Positions 7,706 to 15,885 of a DNA stretch of 49,705 nt are shown here, piece after piece. The stretch lies in contig JAKSQT010000009.1 of the NCBI GenBank assembly GCA_024403995.1, forward strand, positions 1 through 49,705, read 5' to 3'. Numbering within the stretch: position 1 is the first letter of the stretch; each line of letters starts with the position of its first letter. The position numbers were made by a program, and so were the translations under genes. The notes below the pieces were generated by a model, which did not search any database, had not been told where the DNA came from, and was given only the letters and a program-made list of their open reading frames with translations. The DNA is from Ruminococcus sp. (GTDB lineage: Bacteria; Bacillota; Clostridia; Oscillospirales; Ruminococcaceae).

Positions 7706-8376
7706 TGGCAGCCACCTGCCTTTCCGCATACTCCTTCATTCGGACAGCCTGAACAGCCAACCTCCTGGGGCGGTTTCTGTTTTTTCAGCTTGTTGACAAC
7801 TGCAATAAGCATTCCAAGAGTGAAAAAACCTCCTGCCGGCATAATGAACAGCAGCATCGGACTTTCGCTTATCACGGGTATTTTCAGTCCGAGCCAGCTT
7901 CCTGAACCAAGTATCTCTCTGACTGAACCCATGAGAAAAAGTGCTCCGGTGAAACCGAGTCCCATTCCTATTGCATCACACGCCGACGCAGCAACGCCAT
8001 TCTTGCTTGCAAACATTTCTGCCCTGCCGAAAATTATACAGTTTACGGTAATGAGCGTGAGATATATTCCGAGACTGTCATACAGCGACGGCACAAAACC
8101 TTCAAGCAGAAAACCAATAAGCGTTACAAAACTTGCTATTATTACGATAAATGCAGGTATCCTGACCTTGTCGGGAATAACCTTTCTTAGCAGTGAGATT
8201 ACAATATTTGAACCAAGAAGAACAAATGTCGTAGCAAGTCCCATGCCGATGCCGTTCATTGCCTGAGTTGTTACGGCAAGTGTCGGGCACATTCCGAGCA
8301 GCATCACAAAAGTCGGATTTTCTTTTATCATTCCTCTTGTCAGGTCTGAAACAAGAGATTTTTTTTCATCAGCCAT
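7702..8376 (-). CDS. rnfE: Rnf complex subunit E (integral membrane) with Cys-rich C-terminus
   Basis: A 224-aa RnfE, a membrane subunit homologous to RnfA and NqrD. Typical segments are NPTFVMLLGMCPTLAVTTQA near the N-terminus, LITVNCIIFGRAEMFASKN mid-protein, and a run of about six helices. The C-terminal cytoplasmic tail ends with four cysteines, C-x2-C-x5-C-x5-C (CSGCPNEGVCGKAGGC), which could hold a metal or Fe-S centre; I cannot tell from one sequence how common this is in the genus. The start ATG at 8376 overlaps the end of rnfG and has GGAGG 9 bases upstream. Confidence 0.96.
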   Translation of the reverse strand: MADEKKSLVSDLTRGMIKENPTFVMLLGMCPTLAVTTQAMNGIGMGLATTFVLLGSNIVISLLRKVIPDKVRIPAFIVIIASFVTLIGFLLEGFVPSLYDSLGIYLTLITVNCIIFGRAEMFASKNGVAASACDAIGMGLGFTGALFLMGSVREILGSGSWLGLKIPVISESPMLLFIMPAGGFFTLGMLIAVVNKLKKQKPPQEVGCSGCPNEGVCGKAGGCQ

Positions 8377-8896
8377 TCAGAAGCGCCTCCTTATTATTAA
8401 TGTATACCTCAAGGGCAGTCTCAACAGCGTGCTTCATTCCGTTTGATGAAAATGTTGCGCCGCTTATCGCATCAAAATCACTTGAAATATCAGAATTTCC
8501 CATAAACTGAGCACGGAAATTTATATCATCACGTACTTTTGAACCGAGTCCGGGAGTTTCACCAAGTGAAATAAACTCAATTCCGCTGACCCTGCCTGTT
8601 TTTTCAATACCAATAAGTACATTTATTCCGTCCTTTGAATAGCCGTCAGTACATACCTGAACAGCCGTTCTGCCATCGGAAGTTACTGCAACTGCCTTTA
8701 TTTCACTGTTTCCGAAATCTTTATCAATAAGCTTTATTTCAGTATCTCCAAAAAGCGCCTCAACACTTTTCGAGAATTTCAGCTCTTTCTGTTCGGCAAT
8801 GCTGTCCTTTGTCTGTTCATTCGCAAAAACAAGCAGAACAGACGCTATTACGCAAATTATTGTCAGCACAATGGTAGGCATTATCTTATCCTTCAT
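8369..8896 (-). CDS. rnfG: Rnf complex subunit G (covalent FMN protein)
   Basis: A 175-aa RnfG with one N-terminal membrane helix (about residues 6-26) and an extracytoplasmic FMN-binding domain. The flavinylation motif D-x-x-S-G-A-T is present as DAISGAT (142-148), so T148 should carry FMN attached by an ApbE-type transferase, which is not encoded here. GLGSKV (117-122) is also conserved in the family. I chose the ATG at 8896 because AAAGGAGG lies 9 bases upstream and the helix begins there. The start overlaps the last codons of rnfD. Confidence 0.95.
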   Translation of the reverse strand: MKDKIMPTIVLTIICVIASVLLVFANEQTKDSIAEQKELKFSKSVEALFGDTEIKLIDKDFGNSEIKAVAVTSDGRTAVQVCTDGYSKDGINVLIGIEKTGRVSGIEFISLGETPGLGSKVRDDINFRAQFMGNSDISSDFDAISGATFSSNGMKHAVETALEVYINNKEALLNG

Positions 8897-9839
8897 TTTT
8901 TGCCGCCTCCTTTGCACCAAAAACCTTACTGCGGCTGATTTCCTCAATATACGGCGTAAGAACGTTCATGAGCAGTATCGAAAACGACACACCCTCGGGA
9001 TATGCGCCAAAATGCCTTATCACAAATGTTAGGATGCCGCATCCAAGCCCGAATATCACCTTTCCCTTTGCGGTAATAGGTGTTGTTGCATAATCAGTAG
9101 CCATAAAAAATGCTCCGAGAAAAACTCCGCCTGCAAGAATCTGGTATACCGGATCATCACCGCCAATCCACGAAAGAACAAACAGACTTCCGATGAAAGA
9201 GAACGGCGCTGCAAGAGATATTATTTTCGTAACAGCAAGGTAAAGTCCGCCAATAAGAAGTGCAAGTGCACACGTCTCACCAAGACATCCTCCCGTTTTT
9301 CCAAGGAACATATCAACATATGACGGAACATCTCCTCCTGATTTTCCAAGAACAAGAGGCGTTGCGGATGACACGGCATCATAATCAAATTCAAGCGGCT
9401 TTATCCAGTGAGTCATTGATGCAGGGAAACTTATCATAAGCACTATTCTTGCCGTTATTGCAGGATTGGCGAAATTCTGCCCGAGTCCGCCGAAAAGCTG
9501 CTTGACTATTACTATCGCTATAAATGAACCGATAACAGCCATCCAGTAAGGCAGCGTGACAGGCATATTCATTGCAAGAAGCATCCCCGTAACAACTGCC
9601 GAAAGATCGCCGATCGTATTCTTTCTGTCCATGAGCAGACGGCACACATATTCAAATAATATACAGCTTCCGATGCATACCGATGTCAGGCTTATCACCC
9701 TTAATCCGAAAAACCACACACCCATGCACCACGCCGGCAGAAGCGCAATAATAACTTTTAGCATAATGCGTGTTGTTGATAAAAAATTCTCGTCGTGCGG
9801 TGACGGCGAAACTATAAGTCTTTTCAATTTGTTCACCAT
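8886..9839 (-). CDS. rnfD: Rnf complex subunit D (integral membrane, covalent FMN)
   Basis: A 317-aa RnfD, homologous to NqrB, with about nine or ten membrane helices and a covalent flavin site. The motif DAVSSAT (residues 154-160) fits the D-x-x-[ST]-x-A-T consensus, placing FMN on T160. The N-terminus LIVSPSPHDENFLSTTRIM is typical. The start is the ATG at 9839, which shares a base with the rnfC stop (TGATG) and has AGAGGA five bases upstream; the GTG at 9842 is an alternative one codon earlier. Coupled translation with rnfC is likely. Confidence 0.95.
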   Translation of the reverse strand: MVNKLKRLIVSPSPHDENFLSTTRIMLKVIIALLPAWCMGVWFFGLRVISLTSVCIGSCILFEYVCRLLMDRKNTIGDLSAVVTGMLLAMNMPVTLPYWMAVIGSFIAIVIVKQLFGGLGQNFANPAITARIVLMISFPASMTHWIKPLEFDYDAVSSATPLVLGKSGGDVPSYVDMFLGKTGGCLGETCALALLIGGLYLAVTKIISLAAPFSFIGSLFVLSWIGGDDPVYQILAGGVFLGAFFMATDYATTPITAKGKVIFGLGCGILTFVIRHFGAYPEGVSFSILLMNVLTPYIEEISRSKVFGAKEAAKNEG

Positions 9840-11116
9840 CACTTTCCTCTGATCAATGCTTTTGCAAGCTGATTTGTCTCCGCAAGCTTACGGTTTGCAG
9901 GACAGACAAATGTACAGCTTCCGCAGTTCATGCACAGCGATACATTCAGCTTTTTCAGTTCTTCAATATTGCGGATCCTATAAGCTCTGTCAATGTCCGC
10001 AGGTATGAGTCCGAGTGAGCATACTCTTACACATCTGCCGCACCGTATGCAGTTTGACGGCTTGCGGATATCGTATGACTTTACTGCAAGAAGAGCATTT
10101 GACGTTTTTACGACAGGCATATCTATATCGGGAATGCTCATTCCCATCATCGGACCGCCCCCGATCAGCTTTATGAGCGCATCCATATCAGTTTTGCAGA
10201 ATTCCAGCACCTCACGAAAAGGTGTTCCTATAATAGCTGAGACATTTTTCGGCTCGCCTACTGCATTTCCGTCAACTGTGATTCGACGTTTCACAAGAGG
10301 CATACCATTCTGCATATACCTGTAAAGGAACGCAACTGTTGATACATTGATAACAATTACTCCCTTATCTGACGGAAATTCACCCTCACGAACAACTCTG
10401 CCCGTGGAATTGTAGATTATGATCTTTTCCGCACCCTGCGGATAAACTGACGGCAGAGTGACAATATCTATTGTATCGTCATTTTCAGCCATTTTAATGA
10501 AATTGTTGATTGCTTCCGGCTTATTCGCCTCAATTGCAAGTTTGGCATTTTTTATCCCAAGCTGTGTTTTTATCATGTTTATGCCGCCGATTATATCATC
10601 CGGGAACTCCATCATTTCCCTGTAATCAGCCGTTATGTAGGGTTCACACTCTGCGGCATTGACTATCAGTGTATCGATCGGGCTTTTTGTTGAAAGCTTC
10701 ATATGTGTCGGGAAACCTGCGCCGCCAAGCCCGCACGCACCGCTTTCACGGACTGCATTAAGAAAGCTTTCCCTGTCTGATACCACAGGCTTTTTTACTT
10801 CTTCTGATACTGTCTGCAAACCGTCAGTCTCTATAACGACAGCTTTGCATACTGCGCCGTTTGCGGCAATATAGTCTTTCAGCAGCTTGACTTTTCCTGA
10901 TACTCCCGAATGCACAGGAGCGCTGAACATTTCAGGACAATCCCCTATTTTCTGCCCTACCCTGACTTCATCCCCGACCTTTACAAGGGGCTGACAGAAC
11001 TTTCCCATCGTCATTGACATAGGAATTGTCACCTCGGCAGGAAGCGGCAGTTCTGTAGTTACGCTGTTTTCCGTATTTTTACGGTGTTTCAGCCTTATAC
11101 CTTTCAATTTTTTCAT
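9839..11116 (-). CDS. rnfC: Rnf complex subunit C (NADH-binding iron-sulfur protein)
   Basis: A 425-aa RnfC, the peripheral subunit that passes electrons to NAD+. Order of parts: an N-terminal barrel-sandwich domain (APVHSGVSGKVKLL, about residues 68-81), the NADH/FMN-binding Rossmann-like region with GLGGAGFPTHMKLS (about 136-149) and NAAECEPYITADYREM, a SLBB-like segment, and two [4Fe-4S] motifs, CIRCGRCVRVC (about 360-370) and CMNCGSCTFVCP (about 399-410). It is the first gene of the operon. The start at 11116 has AAGGAG seven bases upstream and a good promoter at 11171-11199. Loss of the N-terminal Cys-rich extension seen in some homologues is normal for this subfamily. Confidence 0.97.
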   Translation of the reverse strand: MKKLKGIRLKHRKNTENSVTTELPLPAEVTIPMSMTMGKFCQPLVKVGDEVRVGQKIGDCPEMFSAPVHSGVSGKVKLLKDYIAANGAVCKAVVIETDGLQTVSEEVKKPVVSDRESFLNAVRESGACGLGGAGFPTHMKLSTKSPIDTLIVNAAECEPYITADYREMMEFPDDIIGGINMIKTQLGIKNAKLAIEANKPEAINNFIKMAENDDTIDIVTLPSVYPQGAEKIIIYNSTGRVVREGEFPSDKGVIVINVSTVAFLYRYMQNGMPLVKRRITVDGNAVGEPKNVSAIIGTPFREVLEFCKTDMDALIKLIGGGPMMGMSIPDIDMPVVKTSNALLAVKSYDIRKPSNCIRCGRCVRVCSLGLIPADIDRAYRIRNIEELKKLNVSLCMNCGSCTFVCPANRKLAETNQLAKALIRGK

Positions 11117-11170
11117 AAATACTCCTTAACAAGACATTTTTTGTATTTATGTCGTTATTCATATTTATAT

Positions 11171-11199
11171 ATTATACACCATTATTTCTGATTATTCAA
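11171..11199 (-). promoter_or_regulatory. Promoter of the rnfCDGEAB operon
   Basis: On the minus strand: TTGAAT, 17 bases, TATAAT, with transcription starting near 11164, about 48 bases before rnfC. The region 11200-11313 is A/T-rich with no other supported feature. Confidence 0.65.
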
Positions 11200-11313
11200 G
11201 TACTTCAATATATTTTAATATAATAATCTGCTTTTTTCTGTGTAGTATGGCATAAAAAAGGAATGGTTTGAATATTATTAATATCATAATATATTATTTA
11301 TATGCGAAAAGAC

Positions 11314-11348
11314 AAAAAATATCCGTGCAGATAAAAAACTGCACGGAT
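11314..11348 (-). terminator. Rho-independent terminator of hpt
   Basis: A perfect 10-bp stem, ATCCGTGCAG (11321-11330) / CTGCACGGAT (11339-11348), followed on the minus strand by ATTTTTTGTCTTTT. It starts 7 bases after the hpt stop codon. Confidence 0.88.
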
Positions 11349-11354
11349 AACGGA

Positions 11355-11897
11355 TCATTCCTGATATTCAGCGATATACGGAAGATTTCTGAATTTCTCA
11401 TCAAGATCAAGCCCATAACCGATCACAAACAGATCATCTATTGTAAACAACGAAATATCTGCCGAAAAGTCTACTGCCCTGCGTGACGGTTTGTCAAGCA
11501 GAGTGATTATTTTCAGCGAAAACGGATCACGCTGTCTGAGCATTTCGGCAATTTTCTTGAGCGTGCGCCCTGTATCAATGATATCCTCAACTATAATTAC
11601 ATTATATCCGCTGATATCACGGTCGATATCCAGCGTGACCGAAACATTTTCAGTTGATTCTGTGCCTGAATAATAGCTTTTTGCCGCCATAAATGCTATT
11701 TCGCATGGCACTGTTACCGCCCTTGCAAGGTCTGCAAGAAAGATAAATGCACCTTTGAGTATGCTGACAAGAAGAATCGGTGTGCCGTCATACATTTCAT
11801 CAATTAGCTTTCCGGTTCTTGCAACGGCTTCCTTGATTTCCTGTTCAGTAATAATAATATTTTTTATATGTAAAGAATAATCTGAAATTGTGTCCAT
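11355..11897 (-). CDS. hpt: Hypoxanthine phosphoribosyltransferase
   Basis: A 180-aa purine salvage enzyme that makes IMP (and usually GMP) from hypoxanthine or guanine and PRPP. The PRPP-binding signature is VIIVEDIIDTGRTLKKI (about residues 98-114). The N-terminal LLVSILKGAFIFLADLARA (about 41-59), the flexible loop MAAKSYYSGTES and the C-terminal DDLFVIGYGLDLDEKFRNLPYI motif all match the family. Length is normal. Start: ATG at 11897 with GGAGG 8 bases upstream. It is a single-gene unit with its own consensus promoter (11927-11955) and terminator (11314-11348). Confidence 0.97.
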   Translation of the reverse strand: MDTISDYSLHIKNIIITEQEIKEAVARTGKLIDEMYDGTPILLVSILKGAFIFLADLARAVTVPCEIAFMAAKSYYSGTESTENVSVTLDIDRDISGYNVIIVEDIIDTGRTLKKIAEMLRQRDPFSLKIITLLDKPSRRAVDFSADISLFTIDDLFVIGYGLDLDEKFRNLPYIAEYQE

Positions 11898-11926
11898 ATT
11901 AAATTACCTCCATTGACGATATCTCA

Positions 11927-11955
11927 ATTATACTCTATTTTACGCACTTTGTCAA
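11927..11955 (-). promoter_or_regulatory. Consensus promoter of hpt
   Basis: A perfect TTGACA, 17 bases, then TATAAT on the minus strand, about 30 bases upstream of the hpt start codon. Confidence 0.8.
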
Positions 11956-12092
11956 TGATACAAATATATTTTTTTATTTTTTCAGTATTAGTTTCTCTCT
12001 GAAATGTATATTTTGTTAATTGGTTATTTTTGTTGTTCAGGTATAAAAATCAATACCAAATTTGTGCACAACATATATTTTTTCATAAACTG

Positions 12093-12121
12093 TTGATTTT
12101 TATAAACAAAAATGATATAAT
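12093..12121 (+). promoter_or_regulatory. Promoter of the LRR-dockerin gene
   Basis: TTGATT, 17 bases, TATAAT. The start site near 12128 leaves an untranslated leader of almost 200 bases. The stretch 11956-12092 is A/T-rich and shows nothing else. Confidence 0.7.
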
Positions 12122-12140
12122 ATGCATATGTCAATATATA

Positions 12141-12309
12141 GGGATAACCCGTTGGCATTATTTAATAGCGGTTTGATATGTTAAGAATTATCATTTTATT
12201 AACAAACTCAATGCCGCATAAATCATTTCGTGCTATCATACATGAAAATGTATGCAGGTCCATCAAGCCTGATGACTAAATATGCGAAGTGAAATTTTAA
12301 GGATTATCC
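12141..12309 (+). ncRNA. Candidate structured 5' leader RNA of the LRR-dockerin gene
   Basis: The long leader can form a nested set of helices: a closing pair GGATAA (12142-12147) / TTATCC (12304-12309); GGCATT (12154-12159) / AATGCC (12210-12215) enclosing GTTTG (12171-12175) / CAAAC (12203-12207); CATACAT-gaaa-ATGTATG (12237-12254); and CATCA-agcc-TGATG (12261-12274). The closing 3' strand ends one base before the ribosome-binding region GAAAGG. This arrangement is reminiscent of a riboswitch that controls initiation, but I do not recognise a known class. Six-base pairings at this distance can occur by chance, and covariation has not been tested. Confidence 0.4.
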
Positions 12310-12324
12310 GGAAAGGTGAAAGTC

Positions 12325-15300
12325 ATGAAAAGAACAATCGCAGCCATTATGGCATTCCTCTGTATCGCCGGAGGAATTGAAACACTCTCAGTTAACCCCT
12401 CGTCCACAAGCAAGACAGCAATAACCGAAACTGCTGCTGCAACAACTATTCAGAAAGGTCTGAACGCTGCAAAATACTCATATAAGTATGCAGACCCGGC
12501 TGTCTACAAAACAAATATGGCAGCTGTAAGTATAGTTAAAGACGGAAAAACTGTTAATTCATGGGTTGACGAAACAAACGGCAATACATATTCAATTTAC
12601 AAAGTTACAGTTGATTCACTTGAAGACAACTCTAATGTTGTAACTGAGTACCGTCTCGGTCTCAACAAGATCAAGAATGCTGTTCTTGATGCAAACTTCG
12701 CAGAGGAAATAACTATTCCTGGTGAAGTTGTCACATCCGTCAATGAAAAGTATGGTGTTTCTATAGTTGGAAAAACTGCAACTGTTATTGGTGCAAGTGC
12801 CCTTGCTAATTCTTATGTAAAGAATGTTGATCTCACAGGCGTTGAATATATCGGTGCCAATGCTTTTAATAAGTGTTCATATATCACAGAGATCACCATT
12901 CCTAAAACAGTAAAATTTGTTGGTGACAGTGTTTTCGCTTACAGCGGTCTTAAAACTCTTACTGTAAACAATGAAATGATTCAGGTTCCTTCATCATTCT
13001 GCTCAGATACCGCTCTTACAAAGGTTACTTTTGCTCATCCTGAGTATATCAGAGTAATCGGTACATCAGCATTCAAAAACACTCCACTTAATGCCCCTGT
13101 ATTCAATGAATGGGCTGATATTGATACTACAAATTTTGAAAACGTTCAGGTTCTTGACAGTGCTTACGAAAATTGTAAATCTATCAAAGAAGTTCTTGTT
13201 TCTGACAATGTTCTCAGCCTCGGTAAGAATGTTTTCAAAGGCGGCACAAGTATCCAGACACTTAAATTTGGTAAGATCTGTCTCTATGCCGACAATTCAT
13301 GCTTCTATGGCTGTACCGCTCTTTCAAGCATAACATTCAATAATGTTCTTCATTCACTCGGCGGAAGCTGCTTCACAGGCTGTACTTCACTTAAAACTGT
13401 AACCGGTATCCCTACAACAATTTTTGACTGGGATCCTGAAGATGCTACATTAGGAAACGGTATGGGTGACGGTGTATTCTCCGGATGTACATCCCTTACA
13501 GGCGTTATCCTTCCTGATTCTCTTACAAGAGTTCCCGGCAGTATGTTCAAGGGCGACACAAAGCTTACAGTTGTAAAATTTGGTAAGCCTACAGATACTC
13601 TCAGTGATACCGATGCAGGTGCTTCAGGTAAAAACATCGTAAAGATCAAGAAGAACGCTTTCTCTGACTGTACAAGTCTTACTTCAGCTATTTTCCCTAA
13701 CACTACAAGAATTGAAAAGGAAGCATTCTCCAACTGTTCTTCAATGAAGACTTTCCAGTCAGGTGAATGTACTATCGTAGGTGACAGCGCACTTTCAGGC
13801 TGTTCTTCACTTACTGAGATCACTCTCCTTGCCGATCAGTACGGTGGTGATGAGACTCCAACTCAGGATCCGAATGTTACCAATTCCGCAAACGGATATG
13901 TTTTCAAGAACTGTTCATCAGCTAAGAAGATCACTATCAAGACTACAGGCAAAACAAAGCTTTCCTCCGGCCTTTTCTCAGGCTGTACTGCTCTTACTGA
14001 AGTAGGCGGTGACCTTTCAGGCATTTCCATCATCGGTAGGGAATGTTTCAACAACTGTTCGTCACTTAAAAAGCTCAACTTCGATAATCTCGTAGTAATT
14101 GAAAACTCCGGCTTTGCAAACTGTTCTGAACTTAAGAGTATCTCTGATGCAGGCAACGCACTTCAGGCTCAGGACTATGGTGATAAAGCTTTCCAGAACT
14201 GCTCAAAGCTTGATATCATCATTACAGGTAAGATCTCAACTATTGGTGCCAGTGCTTTCCAGAAGAGTGCTATAACTCAGGTTGACATCGACGGAATGGT
14301 AGGCGGTACTGTAGTTATCGGTTCAAACGCTTTCTCTGACTGTGAAAATCTCACTGCTGTAAAGATCCTTTCTCCAGGTGTTGATAAATTCCAGGTTGGT
14401 ACAGGTATCTTCACAAACTGTCCGCTTCTCAAAACCGCTGAATATCAGGGACCGATCATAACATCAGGTATGTTCAAGAACTGTCCTCTCCTCGAATCAG
14501 TTGTTACTACTGCTGATGTATTCAATTCAAGTGCATTTGAGAATTGTCCGAAGCTTGCTATGGTAACAGAAATGGGCAAGACTACACCGATAATTGCAAA
14601 ACAGATTGACAGTGCAGCTTTTGCAGGATGCAGTGCTCTTAAATCTACATCTGCTACTGCAAACACGATCTTTAATGGAACTACTCAGTATCAGGGCTGT
14701 ACTTCACTTACAGGTGCAAACGTTTCTGCCCTTACCGCTTATATGTTTAAGGATTGTATAAATCTTTCAAACGTTAAAATCACTAACGTTGAATCTGTTC
14801 CGAATTACTGCTTCCAGAACTGTACTGCACTTAAATCATTTGACTTTTCAAATATCAAGTCTATCGGACTTTTTGCTTTTGAAAAATCAGGCATTGGCGA
14901 TATCAAACTTAGCGGTATAAGCAAAATTGATACATCAGCATTCAGTGGCTGTATCAACATGACAAAGGCTGACATTTCAGCTGATTCAATCGGTGTTAAT
15001 GCATTTTCAAACTGCTCAAATCTTGCTTCTGCATCAATAAATACAGTAAAGATCGGCAGCAGTGCATTTGCAGGTGATGCAGGTCTTACCAGTGTTTCTA
15101 TAAAGAATACTGATGATACAAAGCTCGAAACTATTGACAGCAGTGCATTCAATAACTGCCCGCAGCTTAAGACTATTACCGTTCCGGGTTCTCCTGTAAT
15201 TGGTTCATATGCAATCGGTTACACAGGCGGTAAGGTTATTGACAGCTTCGTTCTTGGCGGCACAAAGGGCTCTTCTGTTGAAGAATATGCTACAAAGAAC

Positions 15301-15732
15301 AAAATTAACTTCAAGGATGAAAGCGGAAATATCGTTGTTAACCAGACTACTACAACCACAAAGGCTACTACTACAACTACTAAAAAAGTTACAACAACTA
15401 CTACAGCAAAGCCTACAACTACAACTTCCAAGCCTGTTACTACTACAACTAAGAACGGCAGCGGCTCAACTACAACTGTAAAGGTTGCAGTCAAGATGTA
15501 CGGTGATGCAAACAACGACGGACAGATCAACCTTGCAGATACTGTTATGATAATGCAGGCTCTTGTAAACTCACCTAAGTATGGCCTCAACGGTTCAGAT
15601 AAGTCCCACATCACAGCTCAGGGCTGGGCAAATGCAGACTGTGCAGGCAATAGCGACGGTGTAACAAACCTCGATGCACTTGCTATTCAGAAGTATAAGC
15701 TCGGTCTTATCGATGCACTTCCTGAAAAATAA
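12325..15732 (+). CDS. Secreted BspA-type leucine-rich-repeat protein with C-terminal dockerin
   Basis: A 1135-aa exported protein. It has a signal peptide (residues 1 to about 20, MKRTIAAIMAFLCIAGG) and then about 900 residues of LRR_5/BspA repeats in which F-x-x-C-x-x-L/I-x-x-I recurs (FSGCTSLTGVILPDSLTRVP, FKNCSSAKKITI, FQNCTALKSFDF). A Thr-rich linker (about 1010-1050, TTTTTKATTTTTKKVTTTTT) follows. A type I dockerin ends the protein, with two calcium-binding segments, GDANNDGQINLADTVMIMQA and GNSDGVTNLDALAIQKYKLG. The dockerin implies binding to a scaffoldin cohesin; the LRR part may bind plant polymer or host or partner proteins. The ATG at 12325 was preferred over the GTG at 12316 because AAGGTG lies six bases before it. 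A single-gene unit. Confidence 0.93.
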   Translation: MKRTIAAIMAFLCIAGGIETLSVNPSSTSKTAITETAAATTIQKGLNAAKYSYKYADPAVYKTNMAAVSIVKDGKTVNSWVDETNGNTYSIYKVTVDSLEDNSNVVTEYRLGLNKIKNAVLDANFAEEITIPGEVVTSVNEKYGVSIVGKTATVIGASALANSYVKNVDLTGVEYIGANAFNKCSYITEITIPKTVKFVGDSVFAYSGLKTLTVNNEMIQVPSSFCSDTALTKVTFAHPEYIRVIGTSAFKNTPLNAPVFNEWADIDTTNFENVQVLDSAYENCKSIKEVLVSDNVLSLGKNVFKGGTSIQTLKFGKICLYADNSCFYGCTALSSITFNNVLHSLGGSCFTGCTSLKTVTGIPTTIFDWDPEDATLGNGMGDGVFSGCTSLTGVILPDSLTRVPGSMFKGDTKLTVVKFGKPTDTLSDTDAGASGKNIVKIKKNAFSDCTSLTSAIFPNTTRIEKEAFSNCSSMKTFQSGECTIVGDSALSGCSSLTEITLLADQYGGDETPTQDPNVTNSANGYVFKNCSSAKKITIKTTGKTKLSSGLFSGCTALTEVGGDLSGISIIGRECFNNCSSLKKLNFDNLVVIENSGFANCSELKSISDAGNALQAQDYGDKAFQNCSKLDIIITGKISTIGASAFQKSAITQVDIDGMVGGTVVIGSNAFSDCENLTAVKILSPGVDKFQVGTGIFTNCPLLKTAEYQGPIITSGMFKNCPLLESVVTTADVFNSSAFENCPKLAMVTEMGKTTPIIAKQIDSAAFAGCSALKSTSATANTIFNGTTQYQGCTSLTGANVSALTAYMFKDCINLSNVKITNVESVPNYCFQNCTALKSFDFSNIKSIGLFAFEKSGIGDIKLSGISKIDTSAFSGCINMTKADISADSIGVNAFSNCSNLASASINTVKIGSSAFAGDAGLTSVSIKNTDDTKLETIDSSAFNNCPQLKTITVPGSPVIGSYAIGYTGGKVIDSFVLGGTKGSSVEEYATKNKINFKDESGNIVVNQTTTTTKATTTTTKKVTTTTTAKPTTTTSKPVTTTTKNGSGSTTTVKVAVKMYGDANNDGQINLADTVMIMQALVNSPKYGLNGSDKSHITAQGWANADCAGNSDGVTNLDALAIQKYKLGLIDALPEK

Positions 15733-15754
15733 TCTATACTTAATATTACATCAG

Positions 15755-15779
15755 AACCACCCGCAAAACGGGTGGTTTT
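15755..15779 (+). terminator. Rho-independent terminator of the LRR-dockerin gene
   Basis: A 9-bp stem, AACCACCCG (15755-15763) / CGGGTGGTT (15769-15777), with a short loop and a TTTTG tail, 22 bases after the stop codon. Confidence 0.8.
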
Positions 15780-15800
15780 GAATTACAGCAATAATATAAA

Positions 15801-15832
15801 GGGCACCTCTAAACGGATTTTCAGAGGTGCTC
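15801..15832 (+). repeat. 32-bp internally deleted family A element with target duplication
   Basis: The left end GGGCACCTCTAAA and right end AGAGGTGCTC are separated by only a few bases. A perfect 5-bp duplication, ATAAA, flanks it (15796-15800 and 15833-15837). This looks like a remnant with only the termini of a family A element. It could also help terminate transcription from either side. Confidence 0.65.
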
Positions 15833-15840
15833 ATAAATTT

Positions 15841-15870
15841 GCGGCAAGCCTTTTTGAAAAAGCTTGCCGC
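15841..15870 (-). terminator. Hairpin downstream of yebC
   Basis: Perfect 9-bp arms GCGGCAAGC (15841-15849) / GCTTGCCGC (15862-15870) lie 15 bases past the yebC stop. On the minus strand the tail is AAATTTATG, so the T run is weak. Confidence 0.6.
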
Positions 15871-15885
15871 AATAAATAATATTCA

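Noticed and set aside
12128-12324. Known riboswitch classes (c-di-GMP, cobalamin, TPP, SAM, T-box) in the LRR-dockerin leader
   Set aside because: None of the conserved core motifs I know for these classes could be found, so only an unclassified structure is proposed.
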